Part shown: positions 56,085 through 64,000 of the stretch, one piece after another
How the letters are laid out: each line of letters opens with the position of its first letter
How positions within the stretch are numbered: position 1 is the first letter of the stretch
Assembly: GCA_963377175.1 (NCBI GenBank)
Contig: CAUJNA010001469.1
Span: 143,501-207,500 of the forward strand
From: Effrenium voratum
Lineage: Eukaryota; Sar; Dinophyceae; Suessiales; Symbiodiniaceae
DNA: 64,000 nt
Direction of reading: 5' to 3'
Position numbers and translations under genes: made by a program
The notes under the pieces: generated by a model
Told to the model about the DNA's origin: nothing
The model's input: the letters and a program-made list of their open reading frames with translations, nothing else
Database searches by the model: none

Positions 56085-57447
56085 ACAATAAAACATCCAG
56101 CTGCAACTTGCTCAGCTGCGCCTTAGAGTGCAGCAGACCAAAGCTGCACGGAGACGAGTGTGGCTGGCGCGATTTCTTGGGGGACTTTCCTGCAAGAGAA
56201 CGTATGGGACGTCTCAGGGCATGTGCCACTCTTGCAGACCACACAGTTTGCAGCCAGAATGTGCATCCACGAATTCTCTTGGAGCACACTTGGGTGTGTC
56301 CTTTTTTGAGGGTACCCATTGCTTGGGGATTTTCAAGGGAGTAAAGCCAGACACTCCCACTTGTGTTGTACAATGCGTGTGCGGGCCATTATTTGAGAAG
56401 GGCGCTACCATGCCTAGCAAAAAACGCGACAGGGCTGAAATGTTGGGGAACATACCCCACCATGAAAGCGCGTGAGCATGAAGCGTGCCGTTTGCGGCCA
56501 TGTTTGTCTTTCCTGCGCAAAGGTTTGTTGTTGGAGGCCACCTTACACAGGGCTCCTTAAAAGATACATTTTGCGCATTTGAAACATGGTGTTTCCATCA
56601 AAATAAAGGGAAACCACCATTGACAAGGCAATGTTCAGGTGTATAATGTAAGGATCCCCGTTGCAGTTTGGCTCTGCTTCCAAAGCAAACACAGCCCCTC
56701 GCCAACGTGCAAAGGGTACCCTCCAAAAGCACAAGCCCACATTGACATGTGTCTTTGTATATGGAGCTTTGGCGAGGAAGGAATTTGGTCTGACGTTATT
56801 TGTTTAGGGCCTGGAACAAAAGTCAACTCCATGGAGGTGGCCACTTTCTTGAATCTCCAGTTCCGACGGATCCCCCTTGGTGGGCAAATGAAAACTAAAC
56901 CCTAAACAGGTTGTATCAGTTCTAACAAAACGGGTTCCAATCGCTTGCGCCAAAGAACACTCGTGGGTGCGGCACCCTAGACTCCACGCATTTACGGTCA
57001 AAGTTGTGTCATTAGGGGCCCTCATGATGCATTTTGCAAAGGTGTAAAATGCCAGGGTGCTGGGTGACAGGGGCTTCGCAAACGGATATATGTATGTGTG
57101 TGCTGTGCATCTGTGAAAATGTATATACAATATCAATACATGTCATGTGATACTGGTTGTCTCGGCTACTGGCCATCAACCCAATTCGTCAGAATGAACC
57201 TTGTTTACCTGCACTCTTTTAGCGAGATGGATCAGTCATCATGAGGGGAACAAAACAGAGTGAACCGATGGCCCCACCCTCACAACCAATATGGGCGTCA
57301 TTTGGGCGCGTGTGAAAGAAGGAGAAACTCCCACCAATCAACATGGAACCTGACAGGCGCTTCCACGATCATTTTCCTTTTAAAGGGACCCCCTGGCAGG
57401 TTTCATGTCAATTGGTGGTTCTGCACCCATATCTGTCGGCCGTTCAG
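56085..57447. other. Intron downstream of nested gene
   Basis: AATAAA occurs 5 bases after the stop codon of the nested gene (56090-56095), but there is no poly(A) tract. HP1-like foldback 56290-56362. No exon recognised. Confidence 0.5.
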
Positions 57448-57549
57448 GCGGTGCAGCTGGAGCTGCTGCGAGCGCACCCCTTCGTGACGCGCCAGGCCAA
57501 GGAGGCCGTGCTAAGCGCCCAGCGAGCGACGAGCGAGCGCCTGCGCAAG
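57448..57549 (+). CDS. Exon candidate, helical (AVQLELLRAHPFVTRQAKEA)
   Basis: Acceptor GTTCAG at 57442-57447, donor GTGGTT at 57550. Exactly 34 codons: AVQLELLRAHPFVTRQAK then EAVLSAQRATSERLRK, nearly all ending in G or C. Predicted long amphipathic helix. Family unknown. Confidence 0.75.
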
Positions 57550-58654
57550 GTGGTTTGACCTGGCCCGGTGATTCGGTTGCCTTGGTTTTGTAGGTAACCA
57601 AGGGACACCAAGTGCAAATGGCTGGTTAAGTTCCCCGTTTAGTAGGTGACCCAGGGCTTGCTAAACCAAGAGGACATACATGACTGGTTACCTACTATGG
57701 CTTACCTGGGATCAACTCAGTTGGTTTTTCAGGCCTCGGTTTTCCAGATTGCAGGACTCCGGGACCCGAACTCAAAAGCACTGGGTAGTTGCCCGTTGGT
57801 TCAATGAACATGGCCCCGTTTCAAAGGAATCCAAAAGAAGTTGTTTCGATTGTGACGTAAAGATGTTTAAACAGGGGAAGTCCCACTTCCCAATCCTGGA
57901 GTTTTTACGTGCTTCGCCAAGCAGGTGTCCCCCAACAAAACAATGGACACATGAGCACGTAACATGCTCCTTGATGCGGGGGCAACAAGGGCAATTTACC
58001 CCATGATGAAGGTTCCTTATTTGGAGGTTCCTGATTCCTGGTTGCACTCACTCCCTGAGTTCCCGGACTTTATGCCTTATTGGAAGACTACAATACTATT
58101 TTAGTGGTCAAATTGGTAAACAAAAAGTTGCGCCGATTTTGCCCAATCCACTCAGGAAGTGTTCATCATTTCACATTACCTCAATTGTTAGGGGGTGGTT
58201 TCCCATTTGCCCTCCGCAAAAGCAAGGGCTTCAAATCCCCAAGCCACCAATCCAAACTTCCTATTTTTTAGTGTCTTCCGCCTTTTTCTTTGGCCAGTCG
58301 GCTCAGCAGGTCAGCCAAGCCTGAGCACTAGAGCGGAAAGGGTTTACCTCAACTTTTCCACTACAAAGGATGAATGCTGCCTTACAAACCCTTATTGGTA
58401 ATGCATGAGTTTCCTAGAAACCTCCGAAACACAACCACACATGGTGTTCAAAAAGCCCCCAACACCCCATATTCCCAGCCTCCACGCCCCCCATAACGGA
58501 AAATGGTGTTGACCCATGCAGTTCATCAGTCGCCCAGTGGGCTCCCCACTAAGAAGCTGGAATGCAACGCCCAAAAGGAGCTCCATGGTTCTGCCATGGG
58601 GTCACTGATTGCCACTGGGGTAGGTCAACTCTTCCGTTTCTCGATGTGTCGCAG
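57550..58654. other. Intron
   Basis: GTAGGT(A/G)ACC relative of the CCCAGTGCTTCC family (57640-57715), GTTCCTGGACTTT element (58047-58161), GGTGGTTT foldback relative (58190-58258). Confidence 0.5.
58047..58161. repeat. GTTCCTGGACTTT TIR element
   Basis: CTCACTCCCTGAGTTCCCGG ... TATTTTAGTGGTC ... GCCCAATCCACTCAGGAAGT. Confidence 0.85.
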
Positions 58655-58764
58655 GTGCCCACAGGGGCCGTGCCGGCAGATGTGACGGTGGAGGCCGTGC
58701 CGATTCGCAACTGGCGCCCGATTCGGGACCTCAAAGCCGTGGGAATCGGAGCAGTGGCTTCAAG
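58655..58764 (+). CDS. Exon (VPTGAVPADVTVEAVPIRNW)
   Basis: Clear boundaries: CGCAG at 58650-58654 and GTAACT at 58765. VPTGAVPADVTVEAVPIRNW followed by RPIRDLKAVGIGAVAS. Alternating hydrophobic pattern suggests beta strands. In phase with the exon before. Not recognised. Confidence 0.8.
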
Positions 58765-59225
58765 GTAACTTTTGACTCAGATTTTGATATGGGGGCGAAT
58801 TTTTAATTAGGACGCTCTGGTGGACATCATGGGGATTCATGTTCACCAACCACTTTTGTGAGGGGGTTGCCACTCTTAAAACTCATAGCCACATTGCTGG
58901 GAACCTCGGATGTAAGCACACCTCCTGGTTTGTAAAAAGCGGGCATGTCCCCTTTTGGGGGGATTCATCACTTTTGGAAAGGACACACACGCACACACAC
59001 ACACAGACAAAAAAAGCAGCTTTATTAACCTGGGGTCTGCACAAACAACATATTGTCCGTTTGGTGTCCCACCTTCTGCGGATCAAAGGCCACAGTTCGC
59101 CAAGTAAGAAAGGCAAAAGCAAGGACATTGCTGGTCACCTATAGTGGCCTGCCTGGGATCCATTGTTTTTGTTTGTTGTTTTCTTCTTTTTCCGGTGGGT
59201 CTCTTTTGGTTTTCCTTTCTTCCAG
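58765..59225. other. Intron
   Basis: CA microsatellite (58982-59007) and a half copy of the CCCAGTGCTTCC family (TCACCTATAGTGGCCTGCCT, 59129-59150). Confidence 0.5.
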
Positions 59226-59253
59226 GCGCGCCAAGATTCACATCAGGGATCCA
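59226..59253 (+). CDS. Micro-exon candidate (RAKIHIRDP)
   Basis: Excellent pyrimidine tract and acceptor (TTTCTTCCAG, ending 59225). RAKIHIRDP. A GC donor at 59254 gives phase zero for the next exon; a GT donor at 59258 would put that exon in its poorer frame. Confidence 0.55.
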
Positions 59254-59260
59254 GCCGGTG

Positions 59261-59360
59261 TCTCACTCCCCTTTTGTTCCCGGACTTGAGTCATTTTTGG
59301 GCAGCCCACGAGAAAGTGCAAGCAACAAGTCTGCGGACCTTTTGGGCCAATCCACGTCGA
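59261..59360. repeat. GTTCCTGGACTTT-family element
   Basis: TCACTCCCCTTTTGTTCCCG, GACTTGAGTCATTTTTGGGC, TTTTGGGCCAATCCACGTCG. It fills most of the 157-bp intron between the exons at 59226 and 59411. Confidence 0.7.
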
Positions 59361-59410
59361 ACAACGAGGGGATGCCTTGGGTGACTCGTGCCGATTGATC
59401 CGATTCGCAG

Positions 59411-59477
59411 GTGGACAATTTCCGGCTCTCCGTGGGGAAGTTCCGCTCCTGGCTGAAGACCTCAGAGCCTCGGATCG
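59411..59477 (+). CDS. Exon (VDNFRLSVGKFRSWLKTSEP)
   Basis: Acceptor TTCGCAG at 59404-59410. VDNFRLSVGKFRSWLKTSEP then RI, with almost every codon ending in G or C. The end is uncertain: GA at 59478 fits phase with the next exon, GT at 59480 does not. Not recognised. Confidence 0.7.
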
Positions 59478-60783
59478 GAGTCGAAGCAACTTCATGGGGG
59501 AAGGGGAGCCCATCCATTTGAGGAAAAATAGAAAAAACATACCGGGGCTTGCCTGCTTTTGTGATAGCTGGCGATTCAGGCACTCCTTCATTGGTGGTTT
59601 TGGGGTGGTTTGGGGTGGTTTGGGGTGTTGAAGCTGGCTTTTGCAGAGGGTAAAGCTTGCTTTGGGAGTAGATGGCGCAATTCCAATCCATGGTTTCAGC
59701 ACCTACAATAAACTCACCAGAAATCAATTGTGGGTGGCATCTGCTTTCACTTTTTATAGTTGGGAAGAGAAATCATGAAAAGCCTAGAGGTAAAAATGCC
59801 AAAGGGCTACGGACTACAATGGTGGTTTGCCTGGAAGCACTGGGAAGGATTCGAATCACTAAGTTACCAAATTTCCAGGTTCTTTGGAATAAATTGACAC
59901 TGGATTTCGGTCATTTGGGTGTGTCTCACAAATCTGGACTGGCCCCTTAATAGGACGGACTCTGCAGGGCAAACAAAATCAAATCAACCCGATGACAGTG
60001 TCCATGCTGGGGTTCTTTTCAAGGGACACAACCCCTTGAGAGACAACCCACAGCATCCCAGTTTAATCGGGACATGGGTTCTACTACACGGGTTCCGATT
60101 TCTTACACAAAGGACAATCATATGTGTAGCATCCATTTGCAACCCTTTCTTTTGAATCCATTTAGGGTCGCGCCCACGTGGACAGCTGCCCATCTCTTGC
60201 TGGAAAAAATCCCAGGACGGCCGGCCGTTTGAGGAGAGCCTTAGCTTCAAGCTGGGGTCTTTAGGCGCTCGGGGCGGGTTGAGTCATGCGAGCAGCGCCC
60301 AAAACCACCTGGTCTGAGAAGGTGATCATACTACCTGGATTCATGGGGGCAAGAACCCCGTGTGGCAAATCATGAAATTTCTTTGTCAGGGGCCTCGATG
60401 AGCTCTGACCAGGGCATGGCCGGGGGGCTTTCTTTGTTTTGGGCGGGGATTGACAGCCGTTGGCGGTGGCGGTGGTGGTTGTTTGTGGTAGTGACCTGAG
60501 CTTTTATCATGGCCCGATTGTTTGGTGGGTTCTCCTTTGCAACTGGACCCCTAGAATGAAAATGGTCAAGCCCAGAAAACATATCAACCCTAGATCGGAG
60601 CCAGCTTTTTGATGGTTTGCACGGAGAAACCAAAAGAAGCCACCCCCTTGCAGCTCCTGTGTTAGGAGAGGCCTAATCATGGTTCCACTAAAATAGTCAG
60701 CCCACTAAAATAGTCAGCCCCGCGAAAAATGGTCAGCCCCACGAAGAGTGGTGCCCCAAAAAAGAAAAGGCCCTTCTTCCCAG
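59478..60783. other. Intron
   Basis: GGTTTGGGGT triplication (59600-59625) and a half element GCCTGGAAGCACTGGGAAGG (59839-59858). No exon recognised. Confidence 0.45.
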
Positions 60784-60874
60784 CGTCACCGAGCAACTGG
60801 GAGACGCCAAAAAAGACGAGGAAAGGCAAGGGCTTCGACGACGGCCTCTACTTGACCTCAGGCCTCTTGCGCAG
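60784..60874 (+). CDS. Exon (SPSNWETPKKTRKGKG, FDDGLYLTSGLLR)
   Basis: Acceptor TTCTTCCCAG ending at 60783, donor GTTCCT at 60875. The frame SPSNWETPKKTRKGKG then FDDGLYLTSGLLR has about 79 % GC3; the competing frame (EQLGDAKKDEERQGL) has about 50 %. In phase with the following exon. Family unknown. Confidence 0.65.
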
Positions 60875-60965
60875 GTTCCTACCCAGGCACGTCTCTCGCG
60901 CCGACAGATCGAGATCTTTGAGCGAACCGATTCGCTACAAGGATTTGGGCTCCCAAAAGAAAGTA

Positions 60966-61060
60966 TCGCTTCCAGTTCCTGGACTTCAACATTCTCCTTG
61001 GGATTTGTTCTTGGCAAGCGAACAGTTTGGACCTTTGGCCCAATCCAGGCCCAGTGAAAA
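60966..61060. repeat. GTTCCTGGACTTT-family element
   Basis: CGCTTCCAGTTCCTGGACTT ... TTGGCAAGCGAACAGTTTGG ... ACCTTTGGCCCAATCC. Confidence 0.7.
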
Positions 61061-61212
61061 GGCGACTTTCCCTGTGGCTTCTTTTTGATTATCGCCTGAA
61101 ACGGGGCACTCTCAACGGAAAGTTGCTTTTTGAGGGCTGGAAACAACCCGTTGGGTTCAATCAAAATGACCAGTAGTTGGTTCCTCGAACAACGGGAAAC
61201 CCCTTCAATCAT

Positions 61213-61286
61213 GAGGACCGTACCAATCCGGGGCCCTTTTTATACTAAGGAAATCATCTATTTTAGGTCTGACCAGTACGGTCCTC
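61213..61286. repeat. GAGGACCGTAC TIR element, copy 3
   Basis: Perfect 11-bp ends: GAGGACCGTAC (61213-61223) and GTACGGTCCTC (61276-61286), a 74-bp element. Confidence 0.8.
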
Positions 61287-61345
61287 CGGACACCATCTGA
61301 AGTCCAAGAAAGTATTCCAAGGCAATCGGCCAACGATTCCGCCAG

Positions 61346-61427
61346 GGGCTACACCCACTTCTGCTTCTCCAAAGCAGGGCAGCAGGAGACCGTGGTGCTA
61401 CGCGGCTTTCTGAAGTTCACAGGCTGG
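61346..61427 (+). CDS. Exon (GYTHFCFSKAGQQETVVLRG)
   Basis: Acceptor GCCAG at 61341-61345. GYTHFCFSKAGQQETVVLRG then FLKFTGW, strong GC3, beta-rich pattern. GC donor at 61428 gives phase zero. The frame stays open well past it, so the end is by inference. Confidence 0.65.
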
Positions 61428-62578
61428 GCATCCGAGATAATTCGATGCCGCAGCCCCGCATTCGGTATATATTCGGGTTTCATGGGGGTCGGAAAGCGGT
61501 CAAGGACAAAACAAGCCCTGGATTTATGCTTTCTTGGCATTTCGAGGCATTACCTTGTTTGCTAGTGTCATATGAGGAATATCTTCATTAAGCATCACCT
61601 GTTGAAGGCATGTCTAAGTGATATGTTGTTTGGCGGGTGGTGATGTTGGAAGGGAACTCGTGTTTCGGATCTCGAGGTCCCTGGATTTCTTGAGGGCAAA
61701 TCCAGACTGGGATCTTGATGAATTTTGAGCAGCGCATCAGGATTGTTTTATGAAGCCTCGATCTTTTCTGTAGTCTCCTCCAGAAAATATGTCAGGTTTG
61801 AAGGCTGACGAACTACATACTCACTTGTTCATACCAATTCTGGTTCTCAGTCACGGCCCCAAAGGCGACCTTTTAGTTGGCTGAGAGTATGACCGACAGT
61901 CTAAATTCGCGATTTGGTGCACCTTGGGGGTGGGCCCAGAAGAGGGGGCATCGTTTGCGCCAAATGAATCTGTTGTGTGACCGCAGTGGACACCGTTTCT
62001 GTTTCTGGGGTGGTTGTAACCGGGTTAGATGTAGATCGACATTTTGATGGAGCGTGGCTTCACAAGGTCACCAGGGGGGCACTTGACACTCACCGGGAAG
62101 TGTTCTTAATGCCACCATGGAGAGTTGTTTGGGGCCTCCGTGGTATGTCAAGACCCACGCGTTCTGACACGGCGACCTTTCATAAGGGATACTACATGCC
62201 TGTTTCCTTTCTTGCTGCGGCAGAGTCCTTGCCCCCTCCAAATCCTTTGCCAGGCTAGACTATGGTGCCGTGGAACCGGAAACGTTAGGCAACCAAAAGT
62301 ATCTTGGTCCCACCCGCCCAACAGACACGGCCTTCACATTGTGTTTCGAGGGCGCCAAGTGGGCGTGGCTCAAAATCCTCTGAGCCCGGGGACCGCAGGT
62401 TTACCAGGGTTCCATTTTGCGCCCCTCTTGAGCCACACACATGTGGTTGTGTGTGTGTGTGTGTTTTTTAGGGGACACCCCCAAAGAGGGTGGTTTTCGT
62501 TTTAGCTTCCTTATAGAGCCACCCCGAAAAGGGGTAGCCTCACAAAAGGACGAGCCACGTGAATTTTCCGCTTCGAAG
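61428..62578. other. Intron with HP1 element
   Basis: HP1 at 62446-62556, ending about 20 bases before the next exon's acceptor. No other feature recognised. Confidence 0.5.
62446..62556. repeat. HP1 foldback element
   Basis: GTGTGTGTGTTTTTTAGGGG ... TGGTTTTCGTTTTAGCTTCC ... AGCCTCACAAAAGGACGAGC. Confidence 0.75.
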
Positions 62579-62638
62579 TCGTTCCGTTTGCCCCTGAAGC
62601 GAGGCCTCACTGCTCAGGATGAGGACGAGGACTGTTGG
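62579..62638 (+). CDS. Exon (SFRLPLKRGLTAQDEDEDCW)
   Basis: Acceptor TCGAAG at 62573-62578, donor GTTCGA at 62639. Twenty codons, SFRLPLKRGLTAQDEDEDCW, phase zero at both ends. The acidic end suggests a surface loop. Confidence 0.6.
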
Positions 62639-63238
62639 GTTCGATGCCCCGTAAGAAATTGGTTTGAGCCATAGGTGTCCTTTTTAGGTTAGTTTGGCTA
62701 GAAATAGATGGGTTCGACTGGTTTACATTGGTGTTATTCCATTTGCCAGGAACACGGAACCCAATAAAGGGTCCATTTCCTCTACACATTATGGTGGATT
62801 GGGTTCCAAGGCAATCTGCAGCGGAGTACGTTGACTTTATTCCACACAACTTGGGGGGGTGATTTCGATGGTAAAACAATGAGGTCAACTGAACCACAAT
62901 TGTTTCGACAAACTCGGCTCATCTCTGGGGTCTCCAAAACCCATTCGCTTTTTTTGTGGTAGACTTGATATGGCACAGAATCTTCACGCGGGTCTGTGTT
63001 TTTGTTTGAGGGTGCACCAGTTTTGGTGGTTTCAAAGAAACAACAAGAGGAAAAGCACCATTTTCGGGGGTCCACTGAAAGAAAACACCATAACATGACC
63101 ATATCTATCTGTTTATTTGGAATTTTGGAGTACTTGTTGTTGTTGTCTTTTTTTTTGGCGGGGGGAACAAAACACCATGTCTTTTTTGCTTGGAGCGCCC
63201 CTTGGCGGGCCAAAGGGGCACCATGGCCTTCTTCGCAG
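62639..63238. other. Intron with HP1 element
   Basis: HP1 at 62991-63090; a T run and GC-rich stretch lead into the acceptor at 63238. Confidence 0.5.
62991..63090. repeat. HP1 foldback element
   Basis: TCTGTGTTTTTGTTTGAGGG ... TTTTGGTGGTTTCAAAGAAA ... GGGGGTCCACTGAAAGAAAA. Confidence 0.75.
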
Positions 63239-63289
63239 GAGTCCAACGCCACTGCAGAGGCTAGCGCCTTCCTCTTCCACGGGCGCCTC
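63239..63289 (+). CDS. Exon (ESNATAEASAFLFHGRL)
   Basis: Acceptor CTTCTTCGCAG ending at 63238. ESNATAEASAFLFHGRL, then a GT at 63290; the frame stays open further (VCGSLPLKRKNNGAEP), so a later donor is possible. Last exon seen in the window; the gene may continue beyond it. Confidence 0.6.
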
Positions 63290-63614
63290 GTCTGCGGATC
63301 GCTTCCCTTGAAACGAAAAAACAACGGCGCGGAGCCACAAAGAGCGAGAATGCCATCGGCACCCGGGGCTGGGGTTTTGGTTTGGGGCTGGGGGTTTAGG
63401 GTTGGGGTTTGGAGTTTCTTGTTTCTTTTGATATGATGTGTATAAATATATATATATATAGACACATGTCATGGTATCATTTACATATCGATTAGACAAT
63501 ACTTAAATAGGTACTTGGTACTCCAAGGGTTTATATAGTGGTACTGGGTACGGGATGGTTTGTGCGGATGTTTGTCTAGGGTATGTATCATCACCTACAC
63601 AAGGTTGACACGTA

Positions 63615-63872
63615 GCCCAGTGCTTCCAGTACTAGGTATACCCCACTTATAAGTCCCCTTAGTGGGGTTAGTCCTGCTATTTGTGGGTTATAACTGAGTA
63701 GCTAAGTACTTGCCAACTTGGCCGAACATCCAAGTAGGTAACCAGGATACTCTATCATATCTTCAGCTTCCCTTTGATTGGTTCCAGACAAGCCACAATA
63801 GAAGGGAGCCGGGATATTCGAGCAAAGCCCGAGGCAACATGCCTGGTTACCCTACAGTGGATCTGGAAGCAC
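63615..63872. repeat. CCCAGTGCTTCC TIR element holding another element
   Basis: GCCCAGTGCTTCCA (63615-63628) and TGGAAGCAC (63864-63872) bound it; inner arms GTAGGTAACCAGG and CCTGGTTACCCTAC. An AAGTCCCC element lies between the left end and the left inner arm. Confidence 0.7.
63650..63735 (+). repeat. AAGTCCCC...CTTGGCCGAAC element, copy 4
   Basis: AAGTCCCCTTAGTGGGGTTA, GCTATTTGTGGGTTATAACT, CAACTTGGCCGAACATCCAA. Confidence 0.85.
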
Positions 63873-64000
63873 CGCATATCCTGTTTGCCCTGGTCTCCTT
63901 TCGGGGCTCCTTCATGTTTGTTGTCACTTTTAACCTGCAAACCATTGTTGCTTTTTGCAAAGCGTGAAGTCGAATCAGTTTGGCCCAGTCATGTTGGCCT

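Larger units (their letters stand above)
60875..61345. other. Intron made mostly of two elements
   Basis: GTTCCTGGACTTC element (about 60966-61060) and ATTAATCCGG-family element (61213-61286). The region up to 60962 stays open in the exon frame. Confidence 0.55.
48..63289 (+). other. Multi-exon gene span: VPS10-domain (sortilin-like) receptor with long C-terminal extension
   Basis: About 36 exon candidates on the plus strand total roughly 2.4 kb (about 800 codons) over 63 kb. Order and motifs of the exons from about 11.3 to 49 kb match the VPS10 ten-bladed propeller of sorting receptors (sortilin, Vps10p), which bind cargo in the Golgi/endosome lumen. From the exon at 8981 onward every proposed join keeps reading phase. 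The first two exons and everything after about 51.7 kb are less certain members. Neither the start codon nor the stop codon is in view. The VPS10 part found (about 470 codons) is shorter than the usual 550-700, so exons are probably missing. A second gene beginning near 51.7-54.2 kb cannot be excluded. Confidence 0.65.
63290..64000. other. Intron or continuing gene at window end
   Basis: GGGTTT-type repeats (63362-63412), a TA tract (63441-63462), the AAGTCCCC element (63650-63735) lying inside a CCCAGTGCTTCC element. No exon recognised after about 63373. Confidence 0.5.

Noticed and set aside
60784..60960. Frame reading EQLGDAKKDEERQGL as the coding frame
   Set aside because: Only about 50 % GC3 against about 79 % in the frame chosen.

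Overview
The window looks like nuclear DNA of a dinoflagellate. I infer this from very low coding density (about 4 %), tiny GC-rich exons in long AT-richer introns, exon ends that fit only if GC and probably GA donors are used beside GT, and two intronless genes lying inside introns. There are no operons, ribosome-binding sites or bacterial features. The genus cannot be named from the sequence alone.

The main content appears to be one plus-strand gene crossing nearly the whole window. I assembled about 36 short exon candidates (28-117 bases) by hand from GC-rich third codon positions, AG acceptors, possible donors and reading phase. From about 11.3 to 49 kb the peptides follow, in order, the pattern of a VPS10 (sortilin / Vps10p) receptor propeller: TTDLGK then SFLQIAPYVVQFSWG, IYYTAYA, LWTTE, an Asp-box-like SSDGATTW, YTIVDTSEGAVLLHLN, VFVSDSEGYK joined to YSQSLLHNV, ISFDKA, and CALHLHG. 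Further exons (about 51.8-63.3 kb) continue in phase and encode a helical, charged stretch of unknown family; they could be the C-terminal part of the same protein or a neighbouring gene.

Two intact intronless genes lie on the same strand inside introns: 16702-18192 (seven WSGI/LYCAP propeller repeats followed by a C-terminal J domain with HPD) and 54891-56084 (a tandem duplication of a PD-(D/E)XK-nuclease-like domain, one copy with ECK and one with QCK).

The introns are packed with short dispersed elements of 60-130 bp. At least eight families recur within this window, most with terminal inverted repeats or a foldback structure; the commonest, here called HP1, occurs about 20 times. There is also a composite satellite block at 24.4-26.0 kb (opposed 13-bp arrays, a seven-copy 72/73-bp array, a tRNA-like segment and a 14-bp array), a 400-bp AGT tract, a 53-bp tandem repeat and many microsatellites. 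The density and diversity of these intron-dwelling elements is the strongest candidate here for something not yet described.

Limits: exon joins were chosen by eye, allowing GT, GC or GA donors gives freedom to fit phase, and no database search or transcript data was available.
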